Assembly (NCBI RefSeq): GCF_015209965.1
Contig: NZ_MU158690.1
Location: 372,854-436,853 of the forward strand
Source: Sphingobacterium pedocola
GTDB taxonomy: Bacteria; Bacteroidota; Bacteroidia; Sphingobacteriales; Sphingobacteriaceae
Length of the DNA: 64,000 bases
Direction of reading: 5' to 3'
A program made the position numbers and the translations under genes. Below are positions 18,220-28,760 of the stretch, piece after piece. Below the pieces are notes generated by a model. The model ran no database searches. It saw nothing but the letters and a program-made list of their open reading frames with translations, and had not been told where the DNA came from. Position 1 is the first letter of the stretch. Every line of letters begins with the position of its first letter.

Positions 18220-21021
18220 TTAGGGTTTTAGATGGTTTATAAGAAATTGTCCCGTAAAAGATGCTGCACAATCTGCTAATTTTTCGGGTGTTCCTACACA
18301 TACTACATGTCCCCCTTTGTCGCCTCCCTCAAGACCAATGTCAATCACCCAATCTGCGGATTTGATCATATCCATATTATGCTCGATTACCAGTATACTG
18401 TTACCTAAAGCAATTAACTGATCGAAAGATTTTAATAGTTTTTCAATATCGTGAAAATGCAAACCAGTGGTTGGCTCGTCAAAGATGAACAGCGTTTTCT
18501 TTTGATTATTGCCCTTAATAAGGAAAGATGCTAGTTTAATCCGTTGTGCCTCACCTCCCGAAAGGGTGCTCGACGATTGTCCCAGCTTGACATAACCTAG
18601 TCCGACATTTTGCAGAGGTTGTAATTTGGCCAAAATCTTTGGTTGATCTCCAAAAAAGGAAAGTGCTTCGTCGATGCTTAACCCTAGAATATCAGCGACT
18701 GATTTTTGTTTATACTGTACATCCAGCACATGCTGCTTAAAGCGTTTTCCGTCACAGGCCTCACAGGGCAATACAATATCTGCCATGAATTGCATTTCAA
18801 TTTTTACCTCACCATCTCCTTGGCACACATCGCACCGGCCCCCTTCCACATTGAATGAGAAAGCAGAAGGTTTTAATCCATTGGCTTTAGCTGCAGGAAG
18901 ATTTGAATACAAGGCACGGATCTCGTCCCAGGCTTTTACATAGGTTACCGGATTAGAGCGGGAAGATCGTCCAATTGGATTTTGATCCACCATTTCTACC
19001 TGCTCTACTTGTTCGAAGTCCCCTTCGAGTGCGTCAAAAATACCCGTTTGTTCGCCCGAGTAATTCCCGATTGTCTTTTGCAAAGCAGGGAAGAGGATTC
19101 TTTTTACAAGAGAGGTCTTACCCGAACCCGAAACGCCCGTTACAACAGTGAAGACATTTAGTGGAAAATCCACGTCGATACCTTTTAAGTTATTCTCTCG
19201 CGCGCCTTTAATCCGGATAGTGTCCGTCCACTTGCGCCGACTTTTAGGGACAGGAATCTGTAGTTTGCCACTTAAATATTTACCGGTAAGAGAATGTTTG
19301 TCTTTTAATATTTGATTGTAATCTCCGGCAAATACCAACTCGCCACCATTGATCCCGGCCTCTGGCCCTATATCGATCAAGTAATCCGCAGCCTCCATCA
19401 TTTCTTGTTCGTGTTCTACCACAATGACGGTATTACCAACGTCACGAAGCGACTTCAATACACCGATCAGTTTTTGCGTATCGCGGGGGTGAAGGCCGAT
19501 GCTAGGTTCATCCAATACATATATCGAACCAACCAAAGAACTTCCCAAGGAGGTAGCTAGGTTGATCCGCTGTGACTCCCCGCCAGATAAGGTGTTGCTC
19601 AGCCGGTTCAATGTGAGATAACTCAGACCGACATCACATAAAAATTGAATTCTGTTTAGTATTTCTGAAAGAAGTCTTTTTGCAATGATCTGTTCGTTAT
19701 CTGCAAGAGGCAGGTTTTGGAAAAAATCAAGTGCCTTGTCAATCGGCATCAGCACGACATCGATGATCGACTTACCGCTCACTTTTACAAAAGACGCATC
19801 TTTGCGTAGACGGCTTCCTTTGCACTCGGGACAATCTGTTTTTCCACGGTATCGCGAAAGCATTACACGGTACTGTATTTTATAAGTCTGTTCTTCCAGT
19901 TCTTTGAAAAATGCATTTAGCCCATTAAAATAACTGTTCCCTGTCCATAATAAATTTTGTTGGTCGGGGGTTAGGTCGCCATAGGCCCGGTGGATAGGGA
20001 AATCAAACTTAATGGCAGTACGAACTAGTTTTTCCAGCCAGATACCCATTTTTTCACCTCTCCAAGGTGCGATCGCACCGTCGTATACCGATTTACTTTT
20101 ATCTGGCACAACTAAGTCGGGATCTATTCCAATAATTTTGCCGTATCCCTCGCATCTACGGCAGGCACCAAATGGATTGTTAAAACTGAAGAAATTAGCG
20201 GTAGGAATTTCGAAAGTGATTCCATCCAATTCAAATTTATCGGAGAATGACAGTCTTTCACTATCAATCTCAATTGCGCAGGTACCCTTTCCTTCAAAAA
20301 AGGCTGTTTGCACAGAATCTGCTATGCGGTGGATGGTCTCCTCTTCTTTATCTAATCGTATACGGTCTATTACAATTTCTACTTCACCTTCTTTGACCTG
20401 TTTATTGGGGACATTCTTATCTTCGAGTAGCAACTCAATCTTCTGCATACTCCCTTTGAAAATCACGCGTACAAATCCCTTCTGAAGTAAGAGCGAGAGT
20501 TCTTCTTTAAGTTTTCGCTCATTTAGCGGAATAAGCGGGCTCAAAATCGTAAGGGTACTATCGACCGGATAGGTTATAAGCGTATCTACGATAGATGAAA
20601 CCGTATCCTTCGTTACCTCTTTTCCAGAAATAGGAGAGACGGTCTTACCTATACGTGCAAATAGTAATTTTAAGTAATCGTATATTTCTGTCGATGTACC
20701 TACGGTAGAACGCGGGTTACTCGTGATGACTTTCTGCTCAATGGCGATAGCAGGAGCAATACCTTTAATGTAATCTACCTCGGGTTTATTCATGCGGCCC
20801 ATGAATTGACGGGCATAAGAAGAAAGGCTTTCGACATAGCGACGTTGGCCTTCGGCATATAGCGTGTCAAAGGCTAAGGATGATTTCCCGGAACCTGACA
20901 TCCCGGTGATGACGACGAGTTTATTTTTAGGAATGTCTACATCAATATTTTTTAAATTATTGACGCGTGCCCCTTTTATTTGAATATATGATCGTGAGAT
21001 ATTTTCTGCTTTTTTTTGCAT
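18220..21021 (-). CDS. uvrA: Excinuclease ABC subunit A
   Basis: The 933-residue UvrA starts nucleotide excision repair by finding DNA damage with UvrB. Both ABC modules are present: Walker [10 protein letters not shown] at the N-terminus and GVSGSGKTS in the second half, with signature motifs LSGGESQRI and LSGGEAQRI and switch motifs [11 protein letters not shown] and [11 protein letters not shown]. Zinc-finger cysteines appear in [24 protein letters not shown] and CEACDGKR. Length is normal. It is the first gene of a short minus-strand unit with the phosphatase. Confidence 0.98.
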   Translation of the reverse strand: MQKKAENISRSYIQIKGARVNNLKNIDVDIPKNKLVVITGMSGSGKSSLAFDTLYAEGQRRYVESLSSYARQFMGRMNKPEVDYIKGIAPAIAIEQKVITSNPRSTVGTSTEIYDYLKLLFARIGKTVSPISGKEVTKDTVSSIVDTLITYPVDSTLTILSPLIPLNERKLKEELSLLLQKGFVRVIFKGSMQKIELLLEDKNVPNKQVKEGEVEIVIDRIRLDKEEETIHRIADSVQTAFFEGKGTCAIEIDSERLSFSDKFELDGITFEIPTANFFSFNNPFGACRRCEGYGKIIGIDPDLVVPDKSKSVYDGAIAPWRGEKMGIWLEKLVRTAIKFDFPIHRAYGDLTPDQQNLLWTGNSYFNGLNAFFKELEEQTYKIQYRVMLSRYRGKTDCPECKGSRLRKDASFVKVSGKSIIDVVLMPIDKALDFFQNLPLADNEQIIAKRLLSEILNRIQFLCDVGLSYLTLNRLSNTLSGGESQRINLATSLGSSLVGSIYVLDEPSIGLHPRDTQKLIGVLKSLRDVGNTVIVVEHEQEMMEAADYLIDIGPEAGINGGELVFAGDYNQILKDKHSLTGKYLSGKLQIPVPKSRRKWTDTIRIKGARENNLKGIDVDFPLNVFTVVTGVSGSGKTSLVKRILFPALQKTIGNYSGEQTGIFDALEGDFEQVEQVEMVDQNPIGRSSRSNPVTYVKAWDEIRALYSNLPAAKANGLKPSAFSFNVEGGRCDVCQGDGEVKIEMQFMADIVLPCEACDGKRFKQHVLDVQYKQKSVADILGLSIDEALSFFGDQPKILAKLQPLQNVGLGYVKLGQSSSTLSGGEAQRIKLASFLIKGNNQKKTLFIFDEPTTGLHFHDIEKLLKSFDQLIALGNSILVIEHNMDMIKSADWVIDIGLEGGDKGGHVVCVGTPEKLADCAASFTGQFLINHLKP

Positions 21022-21160
21022 AGCCTACAAAGCTAGATAAATTGTACCTGATATGCAATTTACTGGATCGGTATATATTACGATTACTTATCATGTAAAT
21101 TATTGCAATACATACCATTTTGATGTAACAATATCTTCTTAACTTCGACAAATAGTTCAT

Positions 21161-21667
21161 ATGTATTCCAATCTTGAGGTAGAATTCATCAATCAACTGG
21201 AGGAGCATCAAAATATCCTTCACAAAATCTGTAAACTGTATACAGGCGATATGGATTCGCACAAAGATTTGTTTCAGGAGATGACGATACAACTATGGAA
21301 GTCTTATCCGTCTTTTAGAGGTGATTCCAAATTTACAACCTGGGCTTATCGCGTGGCCTTGAACACAGCTATCTCTCTTTATAGAAATAAAAAGCGCAGT
21401 ATCCCGACTGTACAATGGGATAATTCGCTTCATAATATTCGCTATGAAGAGTATGACAATAGGCAAGAGGAGCAATTACGATCGTTATATCTGGCGGTGC
21501 ACGAGCTTAATGATATAGAAAAGGCCTTGGTATATATGTATTTGGAGGATAAAGATTATGCAGAAATTTCTGAAACTTTAGGAATTAGCGAAGTGAATGC
21601 CCGGGTGAAGATGAACCGCATTAAAGCAAAATTGAAAAACATGTTAAATACGAAAGGAGGTGCATAA
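21161..21667 (+). CDS. ECF-type RNA polymerase sigma factor
   Basis: The 168-residue protein has sigma region 2 (HKDLFQEMTIQLWKSYPSFRGDSKFTTWAYRVALNTA, about residues 30-85) and region 4 (YLEDKDYAEISETLGISEVNARVKMNRIKAKLK, about 125-160), and lacks regions 1 and 3, as expected of ECF sigma factors. Its stop codon overlaps the start of the next membrane protein gene by one base (TAATG), which suggests that protein controls it. The signal it responds to is unknown, and no TonB-type transducer is adjacent. Confidence 0.92.
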   Translation: MYSNLEVEFINQLEEHQNILHKICKLYTGDMDSHKDLFQEMTIQLWKSYPSFRGDSKFTTWAYRVALNTAISLYRNKKRSIPTVQWDNSLHNIRYEEYDNRQEEQLRSLYLAVHELNDIEKALVYMYLEDKDYAEISETLGISEVNARVKMNRIKAKLKNMLNTKGGA

Positions 21668-22275
21668 TGGATGAATTAGATGTATTAAAACAGCACTGGA
21701 ATAGGGACAACAGCTTTCCGAAGATCAATCGGGAGGAAATAAGAAAAATGCTTCATCAAAGTTCCTCTTCTATAGTAAAGTGGATTTTTGTAATCAGTTG
21801 TCTGGAGTTTTTAGCGGGGATCCTGCTTAATTATTTTTCGAAAAAATATTGGGGTGCTGGCTCGGATGCCTTATGGGAAGACGTTGTATATGTGTTTTAT
21901 TATCTTGTCCTTTTAGTTTTTATTCTGCTTTTCTATAAAAAATATAAGAACATTAAAGCCGAAAAGAATACAAAAAAATTGACGGAGGATATTATCGCAA
22001 CACGGAAATTGGTACAACTGTATATTTATGTCAATTTTATTGTTATTTCGGTAGAATTTATACATGGTATGTGGGACGGTTGGCATAACATAGCAGATGC
22101 TACTGTGCGCAATGGTACACCGACTTGGATTCAATATAGCTTATTTATAGGTATTGTACTGGTTTTGGCTGCAATCCTTTTTTCGTTAATTGCATTATTT
22201 TATTATTTCCTGTATATACGACTTACGAAGAAACTCTATAAAAATTATAAAGAACTTATTCAATTAGATCACTAA
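21667..22275 (+). CDS. Membrane protein coupled to the ECF sigma factor, possible anti-sigma factor
   Basis: The 202-residue protein has a soluble N-terminal part of about 35 residues (DELDVLKQHWNRDNSFPKINREEIRKML) and then four hydrophobic segments, roughly residues 37-58, 70-92, 118-140 and 158-185. The one-base overlap with the ECF sigma gene implies translational coupling. The cytoplasmic N-terminus could bind the sigma factor as an anti-sigma domain, but I see no zinc HxxxCxxC motif, so it is not a classical ZAS protein. The family is unrecognised; the role is inferred from position only. Confidence 0.8.
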   Translation: MDELDVLKQHWNRDNSFPKINREEIRKMLHQSSSSIVKWIFVISCLEFLAGILLNYFSKKYWGAGSDALWEDVVYVFYYLVLLVFILLFYKKYKNIKAEKNTKKLTEDIIATRKLVQLYIYVNFIVISVEFIHGMWDGWHNIADATVRNGTPTWIQYSLFIGIVLVLAAILFSLIALFYYFLYIRLTKKLYKNYKELIQLDH

Positions 22276-23423
22276 TTTTCATTCTCTTTCCATATCCTCA
22301 AAAAATTAATTCCCATGATCTTCGCGATATCCTCTCGGGAGTAGCCTCGTTCGAACAACGCCTTCGTGAGATTTGGGAATTTAGAAACATCTTCCAGTCC
22401 TTGGGGTGGGGATTCTATGCCGTCAAAATCCGATCCAATCGCGACATGGTCTATGCCTACCTTACGAACCAAATAGTCTATGTGATCAAGCAAGGTAGAT
22501 AAAGGTGCGTTTGCTTCATACTGTAAATTAGCTGGTAGCTTTCCGTATTGTCTTGTCACTGAAAGTGTATAGTCTCCTTTTTCAGCAAAATGCGTTCGAT
22601 ACAATTTTTGCACCCGACCTTCATACGTTACATCTAAAAAACCAGAATAGAAGTTGACCCCTACCACTCCGCCGTTTTGCTTCAAAGCTTCAAGTTGCTT
22701 ATCGTCCAAATTGCGAGAGTGCGGTGTAAGGGCTGCTGCATTGCTATGTGATACCAGTACGGGTTTAGTAGAAATGCGAATGACATCATAAAACGTCTTT
22801 TCACCGGCGTGGGATAAATCTATCATCATGCCGAGCTCGTTCATTTTACGAATGATACTTTTCCCCTGTTCTGAAAGACCCTTACCCGTATTCGATTTTG
22901 TTTTTACTTCTACCGCGGCAGCCGTAGCCCAAGGCAAGTTATAATTCCATGTCAGGGTAAGGTAGCGGGCGCCTCGCTCATACAATTTTTCCAAATTAGC
23001 AATACTCCCCTCAATCATATTTCCACCCTCTATACCAATTACAGCGGCAATCTTACCTTCGCTGATAATACGATTAATATCTTCTGTATGTTTTGCTAAG
23101 ACAATTTTATCCGGATTTTTATCCAATACCTTTTCCAGGGCATCCAATTGATCATTAGCATGCTTGAAGGCACCGGTCTGCCACTTTTTGTCATCCGACC
23201 ATACCGCGAAAACCTGCACATCCACACCCCCTTCTATCAATCGTGGAATGTCAGTATGTCCCGTTGTAAGACGATTGCTTATATCATGACCCGGCAATAT
23301 AGATTCTATAATCACATCATTATGCCCATCGACCACGATTAAATCACGATGGACTGTTTTAAAATCCTGCGCCTGTATGCTATAGCTCGTAAGCATTAGC
23401 CCTATATAAAACCACTTCTTCAT
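22272..23423 (-). CDS. Exported membrane-type dipeptidase (peptidase M19)
   Basis: The 383-residue protein has a signal peptide (about 1-18) and the renal dipeptidase features: first zinc site VDGHNDVI, bridging glutamate in IGIEGGNMIEG, histidines in LTWNYN...DLSHAG and VLVSHSNA, and the substrate region IGSDFDG near the C-terminus. M19 enzymes cleave dipeptides, including D-amino-acid ones. Its ATG directly abuts the stop codon of the beta-lactamase-fold gene upstream (no spacer), so the two are co-translated; both could act on cell-wall peptides in the periplasm. It converges on the sigma/membrane pair with a 4-base overlap. Confidence 0.92.
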   Translation of the reverse strand: MKKWFYIGLMLTSYSIQAQDFKTVHRDLIVVDGHNDVIIESILPGHDISNRLTTGHTDIPRLIEGGVDVQVFAVWSDDKKWQTGAFKHANDQLDALEKVLDKNPDKIVLAKHTEDINRIISEGKIAAVIGIEGGNMIEGSIANLEKLYERGARYLTLTWNYNLPWATAAAVEVKTKSNTGKGLSEQGKSIIRKMNELGMMIDLSHAGEKTFYDVIRISTKPVLVSHSNAAALTPHSRNLDDKQLEALKQNGGVVGVNFYSGFLDVTYEGRVQKLYRTHFAEKGDYTLSVTRQYGKLPANLQYEANAPLSTLLDHIDYLVRKVGIDHVAIGSDFDGIESPPQGLEDVSKFPNLTKALFERGYSREDIAKIMGINFLRIWKENEN

Positions 23424-25163
23424 TTACTTTGCTTCGTTAATTGTTTCATAAATAACATCTTGAATACGGCTGCGTATATTTAGTTCATATAATTTTCCTG
23501 TTACCTGTGGGTGCACCCGATTGGAGAGAAATATATACACCAACTGATCTTTTGGATCAATCCAAATGCATGTTCCGGTGTAGCCCGTATGGCCATATAC
23601 CGAACTGTTGGCTAATTTAGAAGGATACGCCTTTTTAAGATCGGGATCAGCCCTGTCAAATCCCAGTCCCCTACGGCTAGATTGCGATTGGTTCGAAGTA
23701 AATAGATCTACCGTTTCAGGTTTGAAATAACGAACCCCGCCATATTCACCCCGGTTTAGCAGCAACTGCGCATATATCGCCAGATCATTGGCCGTGGCAA
23801 ATAACCCTGCATGACCAGCTACGCCCCCTGCCATGGCAGCTCCCTCGTCGTGCACATAGCCTTGCAACAGCACCTTGCGGAAGGATGTGTCATTTTGGGT
23901 GGGCACTATACGTGATTTATCAAAGCGGGTCCGTGGATTATAGCCGGCAGTTTTCATCCCGATAGGTTTATATAAGAACTGCTGTACAAATTCTTCCATG
24001 CGGGTACTCGTTTCGTGTTCTGCAATCTCTTTCATCACATACATGCTGATATCCGAATATACATAATTTCCAACTGGCTTAACAGCAGAACTGAGCATTT
24101 CAGGCCACATCACATCCCGGTAATAATTATTTTTCAGGAAGGCATTGTCCGCTACTTTAACCTGATGTTCCGTATCTTCATACGACAGCAGGTCGCCCGA
24201 CTTCAAGTTGCGATAGAAAGGGATGAAAGGCGTGAAGCCAGCTTCATGTAGCAGCACAGATCGTGTTGTGATATCCGCTTTGTTAGTTGTTTTGGCCTGT
24301 CCCAAATAATGACCAATCGTACTATCCAGACTAATAATACCTTGCTCCTGCAATGTCATCACCACCGGCGTGGTACCTGCAATTTTACTAATAGAAGCCA
24401 GGTCGAAAATATCGTCTATTGTCGTAGCCTGCTTATTTTCATACGTATGTGAGCCGTAAGCCTTCTCAAAAATAACCTGGCCGCTTTTTAGAGCCATTAC
24501 AACTAGTCCAGGAGTAGCCCGATTGCTAATCGCTTCGTTCGCAATCGCGTCGATTTTTCGGGTCATCGTGGAAATATCCAATCCCGAATTTTCACCTGCA
24601 GTATATTGAATGCGTGTTTGTTCTGTTTTTAAGTTGCCTTCTGTAAGTGCCAAACCTCCAAAAATAGACATCGCTGCATTTCGTTGCGAGATGGGAGCGA
24701 AATCAGGAGACACTAGCTCAGTAAATGCCGATTGGTAAGTAGGCGTATTCCACGGATTTCCTAGCGATTTAGATTCCCGAAACTGACACAAGATCACCTG
24801 CTTTCCGTTCACGGCAGACTGTTGCAGGAGCGAGATCAGATCACTTCGTAGATCTTTTTCTATGCCCGCCACGATAATTGTATTGAAGTATTTGGTATTT
24901 TCCGCGTATTTATTAAAGTCGAAAACACGTACCTCAGCATACTTTTGAAGCTGTTCGATGAAGGGAGTATACGTACCTTTTACGGGTGTTACCACGGCTA
25001 TTTTTAAACGATCCAAACGCTGCAGCGGAAGTATATTTCCCTGATCCCGCACAAGTGTGGTTCGGTTTACCGTTGTTTGTTTGTATTGTGCAGACAGGTG
25101 TAAAGTACCCGCGACGATACTGAACAGTGTGAATAATAGAAATAAAGGAGTTCTTGTTTTCAT
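23424..25163 (-). CDS. Exported serine hydrolase: GH3 C-domain remnant plus class C beta-lactamase fold
   Basis: The 579-residue protein has a signal peptide (about 1-25). Residues 30-170 look like the C-terminal alpha/beta domain of family 3 glycosidases (TTLVRDQGNILPL, KIAVVTP, IIVAG), and from about 200 it is a penicillin-binding/class C beta-lactamase fold with S257-x-x-K260 (SISK), a YSD motif in NYVYSDIS and HTGYTG. In other Bacteroidota the full protein is near 980 residues with an intact GH3 N-terminal beta-N-acetylglucosaminidase barrel, which is missing here. The serine hydrolase part keeps its catalytic residues and may act on muropeptides. It is co-translated with the M19 dipeptidase. 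Confidence 0.85.
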   Translation of the reverse strand: MKTRTPLFLLFTLFSIVAGTLHLSAQYKQTTVNRTTLVRDQGNILPLQRLDRLKIAVVTPVKGTYTPFIEQLQKYAEVRVFDFNKYAENTKYFNTIIVAGIEKDLRSDLISLLQQSAVNGKQVILCQFRESKSLGNPWNTPTYQSAFTELVSPDFAPISQRNAAMSIFGGLALTEGNLKTEQTRIQYTAGENSGLDISTMTRKIDAIANEAISNRATPGLVVMALKSGQVIFEKAYGSHTYENKQATTIDDIFDLASISKIAGTTPVVMTLQEQGIISLDSTIGHYLGQAKTTNKADITTRSVLLHEAGFTPFIPFYRNLKSGDLLSYEDTEHQVKVADNAFLKNNYYRDVMWPEMLSSAVKPVGNYVYSDISMYVMKEIAEHETSTRMEEFVQQFLYKPIGMKTAGYNPRTRFDKSRIVPTQNDTSFRKVLLQGYVHDEGAAMAGGVAGHAGLFATANDLAIYAQLLLNRGEYGGVRYFKPETVDLFTSNQSQSSRRGLGFDRADPDLKKAYPSKLANSSVYGHTGYTGTCIWIDPKDQLVYIFLSNRVHPQVTGKLYELNIRSRIQDVIYETINEAK

Positions 25164-25315
25164 AATTTCGTTTCTTAAAGTAAATTTACTAATAAAACCG
25201 CATAAAACCGCATCTTTTTTATTTCTTGTGATTCTAGTATACTATATCGTTCAGAGGAATACATCTGGTACTCCATTTGGTTTGTAAATTCAACACATTT
25301 TAGTTAAGTTTGATT

Positions 25316-26587
25316 ATGCCGGAGGTCATTGATAGTAAAACAATTTTTTCGTTATTAGAGGTGTCACGCAGTATTCAGAAAACAATTGCGGATCGCTATA
25401 AGAATCTGTACTGGATCAAAGCCGAAATGAATAAATTGAACCATTATTCGCACTCCGGACATTGTTATCCCGAGTTGGTTGAAAAGAAAGACGGTAAAAT
25501 AGTAGCTGAGATTCGCTCCATCCTTTGGAAAACAGATTTTAATCGCATCAATCAACAATTTATAAAGCTACTTAATGAACCCTTGCGAGATGGTATTACC
25601 ATACTATTTCAGGCCGGTATTTCGTACGACCCGATGTACGGATTAAGCCTTCGAATCGTCGATATTGATTCAACGTTTGTCTTAGGAGAACTTGAGCGGG
25701 AAAAAAAAGAGAGCATCTTGAAGCTGCAGCAAGAAGGTATTTTCGGTACCAATAAGAAATTGCCCTTCCCGGCAGTTCCCAAACGCTTGGCTATTATTTC
25801 TGTCGAAACGAGCAAAGGCTTATCCGATTTTTACAAAATCATCAATAACAATCCCTGGGGATACCGGTTCGAAACAACCTTATATCCCGCACTCTTACAA
25901 GGGGATAAATCCATTCCTTCTATCGTCAAGCAGCTTAGTGTATTAGCAGAGCGTATGGATAATTATGATGCGGTTGCCATTATCCGAGGAGGGGGGGGCG
26001 AAGTTGGCCTGTCCAGCTACAACAATTATTTACTTGCCAAAGCCATTGCCATGTTCCCTTTGCCTGTATTAACAGGTATCGGTCATTCGACAAATGAAAC
26101 AGTAAGCGAAATGGTTGCCTATAAAAATGCCATAACCCCAAGCGAACTTGCTGATTTTCTAATTCAGAAATTTCACAGTTTCGCGACTCCGTTGGATCAA
26201 TCCCAGGAGAAACTTGTTTATTTTTCCAAACAGATATTTGACAGGGAACGGACCAGTATTGCACAGTCGATGCAGCGAATCAGTTGGAGCAGTAAAAATA
26301 AAATTGCGTCCGAAAAACACGGTATCCTCATCCTCACACAACGTCTACAGCTCTTTAGCGATCAATTCTTACGGGAGAAACATGCCAACCTCGAACATCT
26401 CGGCCGACTCGTTAAATTGGCCGATCCAGCACAATTATTAAAAAGAGGGTTTAGTATTACCAAAATGAATGGAAAAGTTGTGACCCATATCAACCAGTTG
26501 CAAGAAGGAGATCAAATCGAAACCATTTTTATTGACGGAAAAATTACTGGTACAGTTACACATAAAGAAGAAGATCATGGCAAATAG
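25316..26587 (+). CDS. xseA: Exodeoxyribonuclease VII large subunit
   Basis: The 423-residue nuclease subunit degrades single-stranded DNA with XseB. The N-terminal OB fold is at residues 5-105 (LYWIKAEMNKLNHYSHSGHCYPELVEK), and the catalytic part contains AIIRGGGGEVGLSSYNNYLLAKAI and GIGHSTNETVSEMVA, both typical. I start at ATG 25316 rather than the TTG two codons earlier. The end overlaps the start of xseB by 11 bases, so the two subunits are made together. Confidence 0.95.
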   Translation: MPEVIDSKTIFSLLEVSRSIQKTIADRYKNLYWIKAEMNKLNHYSHSGHCYPELVEKKDGKIVAEIRSILWKTDFNRINQQFIKLLNEPLRDGITILFQAGISYDPMYGLSLRIVDIDSTFVLGELEREKKESILKLQQEGIFGTNKKLPFPAVPKRLAIISVETSKGLSDFYKIINNNPWGYRFETTLYPALLQGDKSIPSIVKQLSVLAERMDNYDAVAIIRGGGGEVGLSSYNNYLLAKAIAMFPLPVLTGIGHSTNETVSEMVAYKNAITPSELADFLIQKFHSFATPLDQSQEKLVYFSKQIFDRERTSIAQSMQRISWSSKNKIASEKHGILILTQRLQLFSDQFLREKHANLEHLGRLVKLADPAQLLKRGFSITKMNGKVVTHINQLQEGDQIETIFIDGKITGTVTHKEEDHGK

Positions 26588-26813
26588 TTATACCTATACA
26601 GAAGCTTTTGAAGAGTTACAGATCATCGTAGCTGAAATTGAAACGGGGAAAGTAAATGTAGACGAACTTTCTGAAAAGATTAAACGGGCATCTCAATTAA
26701 TTGCCGTTTGCAAAGCAAAGCTTACTGCAACGGAAGCAGAAGTAGAAAAGCTGTTGGCGGAATTGACCGAACAACTTCCGCAATCAGATTCAGCGCTGTC
26801 AGCAGAAGAATAG
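26577..26813 (+). CDS. xseB: Exodeoxyribonuclease VII small subunit
   Basis: The 78-residue protein is the small helical subunit, with the family pattern YTEAFEELQIIVAEIETGKVNVDELSEKIKRASQLI. I chose ATG 26577 because it matches the family N-terminus; upstream codons would lie deep inside xseA. The acidic C-terminal tail is variable in the family. It overlaps xseA by 11 bases and is followed after 48 bases by radA. Confidence 0.93.
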   Translation: MANSYTYTEAFEELQIIVAEIETGKVNVDELSEKIKRASQLIAVCKAKLTATEAEVEKLLAELTEQLPQSDSALSAEE

Positions 26814-26861
26814 TGTTTTTCGTTTAATCTAAAGCACCTTATTTTTTAGTATTTTCGTACA

Positions 26862-28241
26862 ATGGCAAAATCAAAATCAGCATATTTCTGTCAATCCTGT
26901 GGCTATGAGTCTGCCAAATGGCTGGGACAGTGTCCTTCCTGTAAGCAATGGAATTCTTTTGTAGAAGAAGTTGTCGAAAAGTCTAGTTCTAAAGTCCCTG
27001 AATGGCGAAGTACCGCTGCTTCTCCCAAAAGAGCCAATAAAGCGGCGATCATACATGAAATCGTTTATCAGGACGAACATCGGTTAGCCACGCCCGATAA
27101 AGAGTTTAATCGGGTTTTGGGCGGAGGGATAGTCCCCGGGTCACTCGTATTGATCGGAGGGGAACCCGGTATCGGTAAATCCACCTTAATGTTGCAGCTC
27201 GCTTTAAATATACCGCAGGTAAAAACCCTGTATATATCGGGAGAGGAGAGTGAGCAACAAATTAAGATGCGCGCCGAGCGGCTGGTACAACATTCCAAAG
27301 CCAATTGTTATATCCTCACAGAGACATCTACACAGAATATATTTAAGCAAATCGAGATTATAGAACCCAATATTGTTGTTATTGATTCCATTCAGACACT
27401 CCATTCGACGCAGATAGAGTCCGCCCCGGGTTCAGTTTCTCAGGTCCGTGAATGTACTGCAGAATTGTTGCGCTTCGCCAAAGAAACCAGTACACCCGTA
27501 TTTATCGTAGGGCATATCACTAAAGATGGCGCTATTGCAGGACCAAAAGTGTTGGAACATATGGTCGATACCGTACTGCAGTTCGAAGGAGATCGTCATC
27601 ACGTATATCGGATACTTCGTTCTGTAAAAAATCGCTTTGGATCTTCTTCCGAATTGGGCATTTACGAAATGCAGGGCTCAGGATTACGGGAAGTGTCTAA
27701 TCCATCCGAAATTATGATGTCACAACGTGACGAACCTGTCAGCGGTGTAGCAATCGCAGCAATGTTGGAGGGGATCAGACCGTTGATGATTGAAGTACAG
27801 GCATTGGTTAGTAATTCTGCGTTCGGGACACCACAGCGTACAACTACAGGCTTTGATGCCAAGCGATTGAGTATGTTATTGGCGGTGTTGGAAAAGCGAT
27901 TTGGATTTCGCCTGAGCGCACAAGACGTGTTTTTAAATATAGCTGGAGGTATTCGTGTAGAAGATCCCGCCATAGATTTAGCCGTTATAGCAGCGTTGAT
28001 ATCTTCTCAGCAAGACATCCCGTTGCCAACGAACGTCACTTTTGCAGGTGAGGTAGGTTTGTCGGGAGAGATCCGAGCTGTGAACCGTATAGAACACCGT
28101 ATAGCCGAAGCCGAAAAGCTAGGGTTTGACGGTATATTTATTTCCAAATACAATGTAAAAGGACTGGATGTCAAAAAATATGATATCGCTATCCGGCCCA
28201 TGGCTACATTAGAGGATCTATTCAGCACTTTATTCGGATAG
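26862..28241 (+). CDS. radA: DNA repair protein RadA
   Basis: The 459-residue RadA is a RecA-related helicase for branch migration in recombination. It shows the N-terminal zinc finger CQSCGYESAKWLGQCPSC, Walker A GEPGIGKST, the RadA motif VKNRFGS and the C-terminal Lon-protease-like domain (about residues 280-459, VEDPAIDLAVIAALISS). Length is normal. It follows xseA-xseB on the same strand, making a small DNA-repair cluster. A dispersed repeat element begins 40 bases after its stop; no separate terminator is visible. Confidence 0.97.
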   Translation: MAKSKSAYFCQSCGYESAKWLGQCPSCKQWNSFVEEVVEKSSSKVPEWRSTAASPKRANKAAIIHEIVYQDEHRLATPDKEFNRVLGGGIVPGSLVLIGGEPGIGKSTLMLQLALNIPQVKTLYISGEESEQQIKMRAERLVQHSKANCYILTETSTQNIFKQIEIIEPNIVVIDSIQTLHSTQIESAPGSVSQVRECTAELLRFAKETSTPVFIVGHITKDGAIAGPKVLEHMVDTVLQFEGDRHHVYRILRSVKNRFGSSSELGIYEMQGSGLREVSNPSEIMMSQRDEPVSGVAIAAMLEGIRPLMIEVQALVSNSAFGTPQRTTTGFDAKRLSMLLAVLEKRFGFRLSAQDVFLNIAGGIRVEDPAIDLAVIAALISSQQDIPLPTNVTFAGEVGLSGEIRAVNRIEHRIAEAEKLGFDGIFISKYNVKGLDVKKYDIAIRPMATLEDLFSTLFG

Positions 28242-28280
28242 TGTTTTTCTTCTTTGTTTGAATGATATGTGTACTAAAAA

Positions 28281-28705
28281 GGAAGGTTTTTTTTAATCAA
28301 ATTTCTTTTGTCGCTTAGACCGCGACGGGTCCGTACTTTTGTCTTGCCAAAAGTAAGCAAAAGCGCGTCGCTGTGCCGGCTCGACAAGACGGTTCACCAT
28401 TCCTGCTGTTGTCGACCCGCCAAGACGACATTTTTCGGTGATAAAAGGATAGTGCTTGATTCTTAAATATTATTTTATACTTCAGCTGGATTTAAAAGGA
28501 CGACCTAGGTCGATGTAGCGTTAAGAAAGCTTTTGGATTTGCGTTAAGAACAGATCTACAAAGTGCAACGGCTCAGATCTGTTTAGTAAATCCAAAAGCT
28601 TTTAGCGTAACATTGGCCCAGTCTTGATTTGTTTGTTTCTTTATTCATCAAGGAATAAAGAAAGCCTCGTCGCGGCGAGCGACAAACTATATGAAAAAAC
28701 CTTCC
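28281..28705 (-). repeat. Dispersed MITE-like element, copy 1 (reverse orientation)
   Basis: This intergenic block of 425 bases is bounded by the inverted repeat GGAAGGTTTTTT / AAAAAACCTTCC. Read on the minus strand it aligns with the elements at 48813 and 51457: a left hairpin (TTTCTTTATTC / GAATAAAGAAA), the shared core ACGCTAAAAGCTTTTGGATT, its inverted partner AAATCCAAAAGCTTT, the palindrome GACCTAGGTC, and right-hand hairpins. The reading frame that looks protein-like in the other two copies has a TGA stop here (CAG ATC TGA), so the element is not a conserved gene. It fills the gap between radA and the TlpA-like gene. Confidence 0.85.
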
Positions 28706-28760
28706 GTTAAATCATTCTTGCTGTCGCGTCGTCATTGCTCTCTGATTCCCGTATCCAGCT

